Assembly (NCBI RefSeq): GCF_900187975.1
Contig: NZ_FZPC01000010.1
Span: 62,001-126,000, forward strand
Length of the DNA: 64,000 nucleotides
From: Pseudomonas delhiensis
Lineage (GTDB): Bacteria > Pseudomonadota > Gammaproteobacteria > Pseudomonadales > Pseudomonadaceae
Reading direction: 5' to 3'
The translations under genes were made by a program, and so were the position numbers. Shown one piece after another: positions 27,206-34,867 of the stretch (within the stretch, counting starts at the first letter, position 1; each line of letters begins with the position of its first letter). The notes below the pieces were generated by a model. The model had not been told where the DNA came from and searched no databases. It saw nothing but the letters and a program-made list of their open reading frames with translations.

Positions 27206-27300
27206 TTCTCAGCGCGCCCCTGAATAGTCCCGGACGGCATTGGCGGAATTCGCCACCGGGACTATCGTTGCCTGACCGCAACCACGCCGAGGGCGCTGCC

Positions 27301-28026
27301 ATGAACACCACGGATCTGCTGGAACAACTGCTGCGGGCCGGCCAGGGCGCGCAGGCGCAACAAGGCGGCGCAGGCGGCCTGGGTGGCCTCGGAGGGCTGC
27401 TCGGCGGCCTGCTCGGCGGCGCCACCGGCGGGGGTGCATCGGCCGGTGGCCTGGGCGGCCTCGGCGGTGTGCTGGGCAGCATGCTCGGCGGCGGCGCCCC
27501 GGCCAGCCAGGGGCGCTCCAGTGGCGGCGGGGTCAACTACGCCATGCTCGCCTCCCTTGGCATGATGGCCTTCCAGGCCTACCAGAACTGGCAGCAGCAA
27601 CAGGCGGCCGCCGCGCCGCAACAGGCGCCGACCACCGTCGACCAGCTCTCCGGCGACGAAGCCGAAGCCCACAGCCACGCCATCCTCATCGCCCTGATCG
27701 CCGCGGCCAAGGCTGACGGCCGCATCGACGACAAGGAAAAGCAGGCGATCTACGCGGAAATCTCCCGCCACGCCGGCGAGCCGGAACTGCAGGCCTGGCT
27801 CGACAACGAGGTGCGCAAACCCCTCGAAGCCGCCGACGTGGCCCAGGCCGCCCAGGGCGACCCCGGCAAGGCCGCGGAAATGTACCTGGCCAGCGTGATG
27901 CTGGTGGACGACCAGCAGGAAAGCGAACGCAACTACCTGGACGAACTGGCCTACCAGCTCCAGCTCGACCCGCAACTGCAGGCCCACCTGGAGCAGCAGG
28001 CCAAGAGCGGCGGTGAAGTAGCCTGA
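27301..28026 (+). CDS. DUF533 family protein, second copy with Gly-rich N-terminus
   Basis: A 241-residue paralogue of the previous gene. The N-terminal 70 residues are strikingly Gly/Leu-rich (GLGGLGGLLGGLLGG repeats), then a hydrophobic segment and the same TerB-like domain (EAEAHSHAILIALIAAAKAD, with the DGRIDDKEK acidic loop). The C-terminal domains are closely similar, while the N-termini have diverged, which fits an old tandem duplication. Gly-rich repeats may be prone to length change. Role as for the first copy is unknown. Confidence 0.84.
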   Translation: MNTTDLLEQLLRAGQGAQAQQGGAGGLGGLGGLLGGLLGGATGGGASAGGLGGLGGVLGSMLGGGAPASQGRSSGGGVNYAMLASLGMMAFQAYQNWQQQQAAAAPQQAPTTVDQLSGDEAEAHSHAILIALIAAAKADGRIDDKEKQAIYAEISRHAGEPELQAWLDNEVRKPLEAADVAQAAQGDPGKAAEMYLASVMLVDDQQESERNYLDELAYQLQLDPQLQAHLEQQAKSGGEVA

Positions 28027-28103
28027 AACAACTTGGCAAGGCTTGAGGGCTCGCATGTAGGAGCATTCGCACATTCAGGCTGTCGAAGGGACGCAAGCAA
28101 TCC

Positions 28104-28134
28104 GGACGAACGCATCCGCGCGTTGCGTTCGTCC
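28104..28134. terminator. Perfect 11-bp hairpin before ecotin gene
   Basis: Arms GGACGAACGCA (28104-28114) and TGCGTTCGTCC (28124-28134) with a 9-base loop. It could end the DUF533 transcript or act as an attenuator of the ecotin gene, whose AAGGAGG site follows 11 bases later. There is no T-run, so termination is not certain. Confidence 0.4.
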
Positions 28135-28155
28135 TTCAACCGGCAAGGAGGCGTC

Positions 28156-28638
28156 ATGCCCTGCACCCGTTTCACCCTCTCCACCGCGCTGCTGCTCAGC
28201 GCCACCGCCACCCTGGCCAACGCCGCCAAGCTCGAAGACGTAGCGCCTTATCCCAAGGCCGAGGACGGCTTCGTGCGGCAGGTCATCCATCTGCCCAGGC
28301 AGGCGCAGGAAGAGAACTTCAAGGTCGAGGTCCTGGCCGGCAAGACCCTGACCGTCGACTGCAACCGCCAGCGCCTGGGCGGCAGCCTGGAGGAAAAGAC
28401 CCTGGAAGGCTGGGGCTACCCCTATTACCGCCTGGACAAGGTCAGCGGCCCGGCCAGCACCCTGATGGCCTGCCCGCAAGGCAAGAGCAGGAAGGACTTC
28501 GTACCGGTGGTCGGCGACGGCTTCCTGCTGCGCTACAACAGCAAGCTGCCGATCGTGATCTACGCGCCCAAGGACGTCGAAGTCCGCTACCGCATCTGGT
28601 CCGCGTCCGAGAAGGTCGAGCACGCCCGCGCGGAATAA
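28156..28638 (+). CDS. eco: Ecotin, periplasmic serine protease inhibitor
   Basis: A 160-residue secreted dimeric inhibitor of trypsin-fold proteases. Signal peptide ends near [12 protein letters not shown]. The ecotin disulfide cysteines are in [10 protein letters not shown] and LMACPQGK. The reactive loop reads [12 protein letters not shown]; by alignment with E. coli (STMMAC, P1 Met84) the P1 residue here is Leu and P1' is Met. The ending [20 protein letters not shown] is highly conserved. Ecotin shields bacteria from host or predator proteases such as neutrophil elastase. Confidence 0.95.
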   Translation: MPCTRFTLSTALLLSATATLANAAKLEDVAPYPKAEDGFVRQVIHLPRQAQEENFKVEVLAGKTLTVDCNRQRLGGSLEEKTLEGWGYPYYRLDKVSGPASTLMACPQGKSRKDFVPVVGDGFLLRYNSKLPIVIYAPKDVEVRYRIWSASEKVEHARAE

Positions 28639-28663
28639 CCCCCTCGACCTAGCCCATGCATCC

Positions 28664-28800
28664 TGTAGGAGCGGGCCCTGCCCGCGATTCGCGCGCAGGG
28701 CGCGCTCCTACATGGGAATGGCGTGGGTGGGGCAGCGTAGGAGCGGATCTTATCCGCGATCCGCGCCGAAACCTCCGGCGCTCGCGGACAAGGTTAACGC
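28664..28800. repeat. REP palindrome and degraded GTAGGAGCGGATC repeat
   Basis: 28664-28712 is a TGTAGGAGCGGGCCCTGCCC palindrome; 28737-28796 is a copy of the GTAGGAGCGGATCTCATCCG type whose right arm breaks off into GGTTAACGCC. No gene is seen in the gap. Confidence 0.75.
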
Positions 28801-28857
28801 CAACAGCAGGGTTGCCGCACAATACGCGGCCCACAGCAGGCCAACAGGGAGCGTTCT

Positions 28858-29412
28858 GTGCAAAGAATCCTGATCATCGGCTCCGGTGGCAGCGGCAAGA
28901 GCACCTTGTCCGCAGCTCTCGGCCAACGCCTGGCTCTACCGGTCATCCACATGGACGCGCTGTACTGGCAGCCCGGCTGGGTGGAGCCGGCAAAGCCTGA
29001 CTGGCAGGCGCGCGTGGAGGCGCTTTGCCTGGGCGAGCGCTGGGTGATGGACGGCAACTACTCCGGTACCCTGGCGCAGCGCCTGGCCGCCTGCGACACC
29101 GTGATCTTCCTCGACCTGCCACCTCTGCTCTGCCTGTGGCGCGCCCTGCGTCGCGGCTTCCGCTACCGCGGCCAGGTCCGCCCCGACATGGCCGAAGGCT
29201 GCCCCGAGCAACTGCCCGACCCGGCGTTCCTGAGCTGGATATGGAACTACCCGACGCGCAGCCGCCCCAAGGTGATGGCGTTGCTGGACGCGCACCGGCA
29301 GGGGCGGCGCATCGTCCATCTGCGCTCGCGGCGCGAGGTCGGCGAGTTTCTCCATACGCTGGGCCAGACTACGGATACGACAGCGGCGGCCAGCTCTCAT
29401 ACCACCTTATAG
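28858..29412 (+). CDS. Small P-loop kinase (FlaR/topology-modulation-like)
   Basis: A 184-residue P-loop NTPase of the adenylate-kinase fold, similar to proteins called topology modulation protein FlaR. It begins at GTG with MQRILIIGSGGSGKSTLSAA (Walker A), has VIHMDALYWQPGWVEP, the DGNYSGT helix, and VIFLDLPPLLCLWRALRRG (nucleoside-binding LID-like region). The closing residues (TTDTTAAASSHTTL) look non-conserved. An AGGGAG site precedes the start. Substrate is not known. Confidence 0.8.
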   Translation: MQRILIIGSGGSGKSTLSAALGQRLALPVIHMDALYWQPGWVEPAKPDWQARVEALCLGERWVMDGNYSGTLAQRLAACDTVIFLDLPPLLCLWRALRRGFRYRGQVRPDMAEGCPEQLPDPAFLSWIWNYPTRSRPKVMALLDAHRQGRRIVHLRSRREVGEFLHTLGQTTDTTAAASSHTTL

Positions 29413-29426
29413 GCAAGCTCCGTGCG

Positions 29427-29481
29427 CATTACAGGCAGGAGGAAGCGGGCATCCTCCCGATAATAGTCCAGGCCCGTAATG
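29427..29481. promoter_or_regulatory. Nested stem-loop in the leader of the 29.5-kb gene
   Basis: CATTAC (29427-29432) pairs with GTAATG (29476-29481) and, inside it, GGAGGA (29438-29443) with TCCTCC (29452-29457). The inner GGAGGA resembles a ribosome site that is hidden by the stem. No ORF starts just after it, so it may be a leader element. Confidence 0.3.
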
Positions 29482-29497
29482 ATCAAGGACGCGTCAT

Positions 29498-30073
29498 ATG
29501 CGATACATCACCAGCATCGTTCTTCTGTTTCTCCCGTTATTCGCCCTGGCGAATGACTGCATTTTCAGTCCTCCGAAAAAGGAACCATTCGAGTACAAGG
29601 CGGGACGCTATCTGCCGGTTTTCCTGGGAGGCGTTCAGTTCGATCTTCCAGGGGCTCCCAAGGCCTTTGTCAGTAATGGGATATTCATCGCAGCCTATCC
29701 TGACAAGCAATTCGTCAGTCATCAGCTCATCACATCAGAAACTTTCCCGGAGTTTCGAGAGTTCTTTCCGCACATCCAATCCGTCGCCCAAGTGTTCCGG
29801 TTGATTCATGGGGTGGAACCTGCAACAGCCCTCACCGCGGCGCAGGCACAGGAGCTGGATATGTTGCGTAAGGCCTTCCGGCTCGACTGCAAATCACAGG
29901 TACGTTTGTTCGCTACGGCAGATGTTCAGATTCTGCTGCGCGAATTGACCAGCCCCGAGGGGGTCTTCGAAATCCTCGTGCTCCGCCAAAACGATGTGGA
30001 CCTGATCCAGGTGAGGGGGCCGGAGTCGACCGCGCTCGAGGTGGTTCGCAGTATCAGGATGGTTGGTCAATGA
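29498..30073 (+). CDS. Secreted protein of unknown function in a lower-GC patch
   Basis: A 191-residue protein with a signal peptide (MRYITSIVLLFLPLFALA) and a two-cysteine mature part (NDCIFSPPK, LDCKSQV). I do not recognise it. Codon third positions are visibly less GC-rich than in all neighbouring genes, and the leader is AT-rich, so recent acquisition is likely. The middle of the protein is mixed alpha/beta by eye with no motif. The ATG at 29498 has an AAGGA site. Its stop overlaps a following 37-codon frame as ATGA. Confidence 0.7.
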   Translation: MRYITSIVLLFLPLFALANDCIFSPPKKEPFEYKAGRYLPVFLGGVQFDLPGAPKAFVSNGIFIAAYPDKQFVSHQLITSETFPEFREFFPHIQSVAQVFRLIHGVEPATALTAAQAQELDMLRKAFRLDCKSQVRLFATADVQILLRELTSPEGVFEILVLRQNDVDLIQVRGPESTALEVVRSIRMVGQ

Positions 30074-30183
30074 GCCGGATCGTCGACCCCGCGGATGAGC
30101 GGACCCTGAAAGCAGTCCTGGCAACCTGGTACGGACCCCGGTACCAAAGGTGGAGCATCGATATGGTGACCATGAGCGTCTGA
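30070..30183 (+). CDS. Possible 37-residue ORF coupled to the preceding gene
   Basis: Its ATG overlaps the stop of the previous gene as ATGA, the arrangement used for translational coupling. The product begins MSRIVDPADERTLKAVLATW and has no recognised motif; it could also be the remains of a longer gene. Support is the overlap and start only. Confidence 0.25.
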   Translation: MSRIVDPADERTLKAVLATWYGPRYQRWSIDMVTMSV

Positions 30184-30254
30184 TCGAGTGTGCAAGGCCT
30201 GGGGGCGCCCAGGTAAAGCGGGTTCCGCAACGTTCCGCCCGCCTTCCGGTTCAT

Positions 30255-31148
30255 TCAGGCCTTGCCCTCCACCAGAACCCCCTGCTCCCTCTCGCACAGC
30301 CCCAGCAGAAAATCCCAAACCAACCTCAGACGCACCGACCGGTGCAACTCCCTTCGCGTACACATCCAGTACTCCCGCTCGATGAACTCCTCCGGCAGCA
30401 CCGGCACCAGCAGCGGGTCGTGCAGGCCCATGAACTGGGGCAGGATGGCCAGGCCGACGCCGGCCTGGGCGGCCTGTTGCTGGGCCACCACGCTGGTGCT
30501 GCGGAACACCACCTGGGGGTGGCGGCAGAAGCTGTGGTGGAACATCAGTTCCTGGCTGAACAGCAGGTCGTCCACGTAGCCGATCCACTGGTGCTTGCAC
30601 AGGTCGTCGCGGTCGCGCAGCGGTGGGGCCTTGTCCAGGTAGGCGGGGCTGGCGAACAGGCTCAGGCGGTAGCGCGTCAGGCGGCGGCTGATCACCAGGT
30701 CGGCGTTGGGCCTTTCCAGGGTGATGGCGATGTCGGCCTCGCGGTTGGTGATGCTGACGAAGCGCGGCACCGACACCAGTTCCAGCTCGAGACCCGGGTA
30801 CTGGCGCATCAGCTCGCCCAGGCGCGGGGCGAGGAACATGGTGCCCAGGCCCTCGGTCACGCCCAGGCGCACCTGGCCCAGGGGGCTGATGCTCTGGCTC
30901 ATTTCCTCCTGGGCGAGGAGGGCGGTGTTCTCCATGGCCTCGGCGTGCCTGAGCAGCGCCAGGCCGGCCGGCGTCAGCTGGTAGCCGCCGGTGTGCTGGG
31001 CGAACAGCTGGGTGCCCAGGTCGCGCTCGATGTTCTCGATGTGCCGCGCCACGGTGGCGTGGGTGGTGTTCAGCTTGCGCGCCGTGGCCAGCAGGCGGCC
31101 GCTGCGGTGCAGTTCGAGGAAGTAGCGCAGGTCGTTCCAGTCGAACAT
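30255..31148 (-). CDS. LysR-family transcriptional regulator (divergent from GMC oxidoreductase)
   Basis: A 297-residue LysR protein with a winged helix (DLRYFLELHRSGRLLATARK, KLNTTHATVARHIENIERDL) and an effector-binding domain. It is divergent from the GMC oxidoreductase gene across 116 bases that hold a 7-bp inverted repeat, AAAACGA (31167-31173) and TCGTTTT (31195-31201), a possible operator. In P. aeruginosa, PA3711 (LysR), PA3710 (GMC) and PA3709 (MFS) have this order next to wspA. The inducer is unknown. Confidence 0.9.
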   Translation of the reverse strand: MFDWNDLRYFLELHRSGRLLATARKLNTTHATVARHIENIERDLGTQLFAQHTGGYQLTPAGLALLRHAEAMENTALLAQEEMSQSISPLGQVRLGVTEGLGTMFLAPRLGELMRQYPGLELELVSVPRFVSITNREADIAITLERPNADLVISRRLTRYRLSLFASPAYLDKAPPLRDRDDLCKHQWIGYVDDLLFSQELMFHHSFCRHPQVVFRSTSVVAQQQAAQAGVGLAILPQFMGLHDPLLVPVLPEEFIEREYWMCTRRELHRSVRLRLVWDFLLGLCEREQGVLVEGKA

Positions 31149-31264
31149 GGCGGGCTCCGTTGTTAGAAAACGATCAGCAGCTGACTCGAAATGTTCGTTT
31201 TTTTATCGCGAATGAGCGGCTAGCCTCAAGCGACGCATCGATAAGAACAACAAGAGGTCAGCCC

Positions 31265-32923
31265 ATGCCCCAGGCACTGGACTCGTTCGACTACCTGATC
31301 GTCGGCGCCGGCCCCGCCGGCTGCCTGCTGGCCAACCGGCTGTCCGCCGACCCGGCCAACCGAGTGCTGCTGATCGAGGCCGGCGGCCCGGACAACTACC
31401 CGTGGATCCACGTCCCCGTCGGCTACCTCTACTGCATCGGCAACCCGCGCACCGACTGGTGCTTCGACACCGAAGCCGTCCCCGGCCTCAATGGCCGCGC
31501 CATCAAGTACCCCCGTGGCCGCGTGCTCGGCGGCTGCTCCTCGATCAACGGCATGATCTACATGCGCGGCCAGGCCCGCGACTACGACGGCTGGGCCGCC
31601 GAGGGCAACCCCGGCTGGGGCTGGGACGACCTGCTGCCGCTGTTCCTCGGCATGGAGGACCACTTCGCCGGCGACAGCGCCATCCACCATGGCGGCGGCG
31701 AATGGCGGGTGGAGCAGCAGCGGCTGTCCTGGGAAATCCTCGATGCCTTCCGCGAGGCCGCCGCGCAGACCGGCATCGCTTCGGTGGACGACTTCAACGG
31801 CGGCGACAACGAAGGCTGCGGCTACTTCCAGGTGAACCAGCGCGGCGGCGTGCGCTGGAATGCCTCCAAGGCCTTCCTGCGCCCGGTCGAACAGCGCCCG
31901 AACCTGATGGTGCTGACCCACGTCGAGGCGCAGCAGCTGATCCTCGAAGACGGCCGCGCCCGCGGCCTGGTGGTGGACTGGCAGGGCGCCCGCCGCGAAC
32001 TGCGGGCGCGCCGCGAGGTGATCCTGTGCGCCGGCGCCATCGGCTCGCCGGCCCTGCTGCAGCGCTCGGGCATCGGCCCGCGGCCCCTGCTGGAGCAACT
32101 GGGCATCGGCGTGCGCCACGAGCTGCCCGGCGTCGGCGAGAACCTCCAGGACCACCTGCAATTGCGGCTGATCTACCGCATCCAGGGCACCCGCACGCTG
32201 AACCGCATCGCCGCCACGCCCTGGGGCAAGGTCGGCATGGGCCTGGAATACCTGTTCAAGCGCAGCGGCCCGCTGTCCATGGCGCCGAGCCAGCTGGGCG
32301 CCTTCGCCAAATCCGACCCCGGCCAGGCCTCGGCCAACCTCGAATACCATGTGCAGCCGCTGTCCCTGGAGCGTTTCGGCGAGCCGTTGCACGCCTTCCC
32401 GGCCTTCACCGCCTCGGTGTGCGACCTGCGCCCGCAGAGCCGCGGCAGCGTGCGCATCCGCAGCAGCGATGCGCGCGCCAAGCCGCTGATCCAGCCCAAC
32501 TACCTGAGCCACCCGGAAGACCTGCGGGTGGCCGCCGACGCCATCCGCCTGACCCGCCGCATCGCCGCCGCGCCGGCCCTGGCGCGCTTCCGCCCGGAGG
32601 AATACAAGCCCGGCCCGGACTTCCAGACCGAGGAAGACCTGCACCGCGCCGCGGCGGACATCGGCACCACCATCTTCCACCCGGCCGGCACCTGCCGCAT
32701 GGGCTCGGGGCCGAATGCGGTGGTCGACAGCCAGTTGCGCGTGCACGGCATCCCCGGCCTGCGCATCGCCGACGCCTCGATCATGCCCACGCTCACCTCC
32801 GGCAACAGCTGCTCGCCGGTGCTGGTGATCGCCGAGAAGGCGGCGCGGATGATTCTTGCCGAACCCTCGCGCAGCGCCGAGGTCATCCCTATCAGCGGGC
32901 GCGAGGAGAAGGCCCTGTCCTGA
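31265..32923 (+). CDS. GMC-family FAD oxidoreductase (choline/alcohol dehydrogenase type)
   Basis: A 552-residue flavoenzyme. The FAD dinucleotide motif VGAGPAGCLLANRLSAD is at residues about 13-29, the GMC signature segment GCSSINGMIYMRGQ near 95, and the active-site pair sits in HPAGTCRMG and LTSGNSCSPV. It oxidises an alcohol to an aldehyde, possibly passing electrons to the respiratory chain like BetA or AlkJ. The start at 31265 is chosen over an earlier frame because it opens with MPQALDSFDYLIVGAG. The MHS transporter downstream (118 bases) may supply the substrate. Confidence 0.9.
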   Translation: MPQALDSFDYLIVGAGPAGCLLANRLSADPANRVLLIEAGGPDNYPWIHVPVGYLYCIGNPRTDWCFDTEAVPGLNGRAIKYPRGRVLGGCSSINGMIYMRGQARDYDGWAAEGNPGWGWDDLLPLFLGMEDHFAGDSAIHHGGGEWRVEQQRLSWEILDAFREAAAQTGIASVDDFNGGDNEGCGYFQVNQRGGVRWNASKAFLRPVEQRPNLMVLTHVEAQQLILEDGRARGLVVDWQGARRELRARREVILCAGAIGSPALLQRSGIGPRPLLEQLGIGVRHELPGVGENLQDHLQLRLIYRIQGTRTLNRIAATPWGKVGMGLEYLFKRSGPLSMAPSQLGAFAKSDPGQASANLEYHVQPLSLERFGEPLHAFPAFTASVCDLRPQSRGSVRIRSSDARAKPLIQPNYLSHPEDLRVAADAIRLTRRIAAAPALARFRPEEYKPGPDFQTEEDLHRAAADIGTTIFHPAGTCRMGSGPNAVVDSQLRVHGIPGLRIADASIMPTLTSGNSCSPVLVIAEKAARMILAEPSRSAEVIPISGREEKALS

Positions 32924-33040
32924 CGGCCACCCCGGCGGGACGAACAGGTTCGACAGAAGACAGCGTCGCGCGGCCCCCGGGCCGTGGCGGTCGAGGCTGA
33001 AACAACAATAAGAGCCCCCACGAGGGGCAGGAGAGCCGTA

Positions 33041-34663
33041 ATGACCGATCTAGCACAGCCCCAGTCGTTCGAGCGGGGGCGCTCCAGCGGCCGCGAAGAG
33101 CGCAAGGTGATCTTCGCTTCCTCGCTCGGCACCGTGTTCGAGTGGTACGACTTCTTCCTCTACGGATCGCTGGCGGCGGTCATCAGCAAGCAGTTCTTCG
33201 CCGGCGTCAACGATACCACCGCCTTCATCTTCGCCCTGCTGGCCTTCGCCGCCGGCTTCCTGGTGCGGCCCTTCGGCGCCCTGGTGTTCGGCCGCCTGGG
33301 CGACATGATCGGGCGCAAGTACACCTTCCTCGTCACCATCCTGCTGATGGGCCTGTCGACCTTCTGCGTCGGCCTGCTGCCGTCCTACGCCAGCATCGGC
33401 GTGGCCGCGCCCATCATCCTCATCGCCCTGCGCCTGCTGCAGGGCCTGGCCCTGGGCGGCGAGTACGGCGGCGCGGCCATCTACGTCGCCGAGCACGCCC
33501 CGGCCAACAAGCGCGGCGCCTACACCAGCTGGATCCAGTGCACCGCCACCGCCGGCCTGCTGCTGTCGCTACTGGTGATCTGGGGCTGCCGCCAGTTCAC
33601 CGGCGAGGCTTTCGAAAGCTGGGGCTGGCGCCTGCCGTTCCTGCTGTCCATCGTGCTGCTGGGCATCTCCACCTGGATCCGCCTGTCGATGCAGGAATCG
33701 CCGGCGTTCCTGAAGATGAAGGCCGAAGGCAAGGTCAGCAAGGCGCCGCTGAAGGAGTCCTTCACCAACTGGAGCAACCTGAAGATCGTGCTGATCGCCC
33801 TGTTCAGCATCAATGCCGGCCAGGCGGTGACCTTCTATGCCGCGCAGTTCTACGTGATGTTCTTCCTCACCCAGGTGCTCAAGGTCGACCCGGCCCTGTC
33901 CAACGTGCTGCTGATCATCTCCCTGGTGATAGGCGCGCCGCTGTTCGTGGTGGCCGGCTGGGTGTCCGACAAGGTCGGGCGCAAGCCGGTGCTGGTGGTC
34001 GGCCTGCTGCTGGCCACGCTGTGCTACTTCCCGCTGTTCAAGGCCCTGACCCACTATGCCAACCCGCAGATCGACCAGGCCACGCGCCAGGCCCCGGTGG
34101 TGGTGATGGCCGACCCGGCCACCTGCACCTTCCAGTTCGACCCGGTGGGCAAGGCCAGATTCGACAGCCCCTGCGACAAGGCCAAGACCCTGCTGGTGAA
34201 GGGCGGCGTGCCCTACAGCACCCAGGCCGCGCCAGCCGGCAGCGAGCTGGTGGTGAGCGTGGGCGAGAAGCGCATCGAGGGCTTCGACGCCGCCGCCCTG
34301 GGCGCCGCGGTGAAGGAGGCCGGCTACCCGGCCCAGGCCGACGCCTCGCTGGTGAACCGGCCGATGGTGATCGCCATCATCGTGGCGCTGATCTTCATCG
34401 CCACCTGCTGCTACGGCCCGCTGGCGGCGCTGATGGTCGAGCTGTTCCCGACGCGCATCCGCTACACCTCGCTGTCGCTGCCGTACCACATCGGCAACGG
34501 CTGGTTCGGCGGCCTGCTGCCGACCATCTCCTTCGCCCTGGTGGTGTACACCGGCAACATCTTCTACGGCCTCTGGTACCCCGTGCTGGTCACCGGCGTG
34601 AGCCTGGTGTGCTCGCTGCTGTTCCTGCGCGAGACGCGGCATAACGACATTCATGCCGATTGA
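33041..34663 (+). CDS. MHS-family MFS transporter with a large loop insertion
   Basis: A 540-residue metabolite:H+ symporter (ProP-like). It has 12 hydrophobic helices and the MFS motif GRLGDMIGRKY between helices 2 and 3, with a repeat VSDKVGRKPV between 8 and 9. The notable feature is a hydrophilic insert of about 95 residues (residues about 345-440, with two Cys at TCTF and DSPC), longer than in most MHS proteins, followed by four more helices. It likely imports a small organic acid or compatible solute that feeds the GMC oxidoreductase; the substrate is not known. A GGAG site precedes the ATG. Confidence 0.9.
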   Translation: MTDLAQPQSFERGRSSGREERKVIFASSLGTVFEWYDFFLYGSLAAVISKQFFAGVNDTTAFIFALLAFAAGFLVRPFGALVFGRLGDMIGRKYTFLVTILLMGLSTFCVGLLPSYASIGVAAPIILIALRLLQGLALGGEYGGAAIYVAEHAPANKRGAYTSWIQCTATAGLLLSLLVIWGCRQFTGEAFESWGWRLPFLLSIVLLGISTWIRLSMQESPAFLKMKAEGKVSKAPLKESFTNWSNLKIVLIALFSINAGQAVTFYAAQFYVMFFLTQVLKVDPALSNVLLIISLVIGAPLFVVAGWVSDKVGRKPVLVVGLLLATLCYFPLFKALTHYANPQIDQATRQAPVVVMADPATCTFQFDPVGKARFDSPCDKAKTLLVKGGVPYSTQAAPAGSELVVSVGEKRIEGFDAAALGAAVKEAGYPAQADASLVNRPMVIAIIVALIFIATCCYGPLAALMVELFPTRIRYTSLSLPYHIGNGWFGGLLPTISFALVVYTGNIFYGLWYPVLVTGVSLVCSLLFLRETRHNDIHAD

Positions 34664-34687
34664 GCGTGGCGCCGCCGGGGGCTTTTC

Positions 34688-34838
34688 GTAGGAGCGAGCT
34701 TGCTCGCGAACACACTCCGCTGCGGGGCCCGTTCGCGAGCAAGCTCGCTCCTACGAGAAGCCATGCTCGCCTGCAACGTAGGAGCGGACTCCGTCCGCGA
34801 TTCGGCGGATAACGCCGTAGGCGTTATGCGCCCTACGT
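34688..34838. repeat. REP palindrome with both arms and two half-sites
   Basis: GTAGGAGCGAGCTTGCTCGC and its reverse complement frame 34688-34754. Two single arms follow: GTAGGAGCGGACTCCGTCCG (from 34779) and GCGGATAACGCCGTAGGCGT (about 34805-34838). No gene is seen between the MFS gene and polB. Confidence 0.75.
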
Positions 34839-34867
34839 TCGGCTGGGGCTCTCGCCGGCGGGAGACT

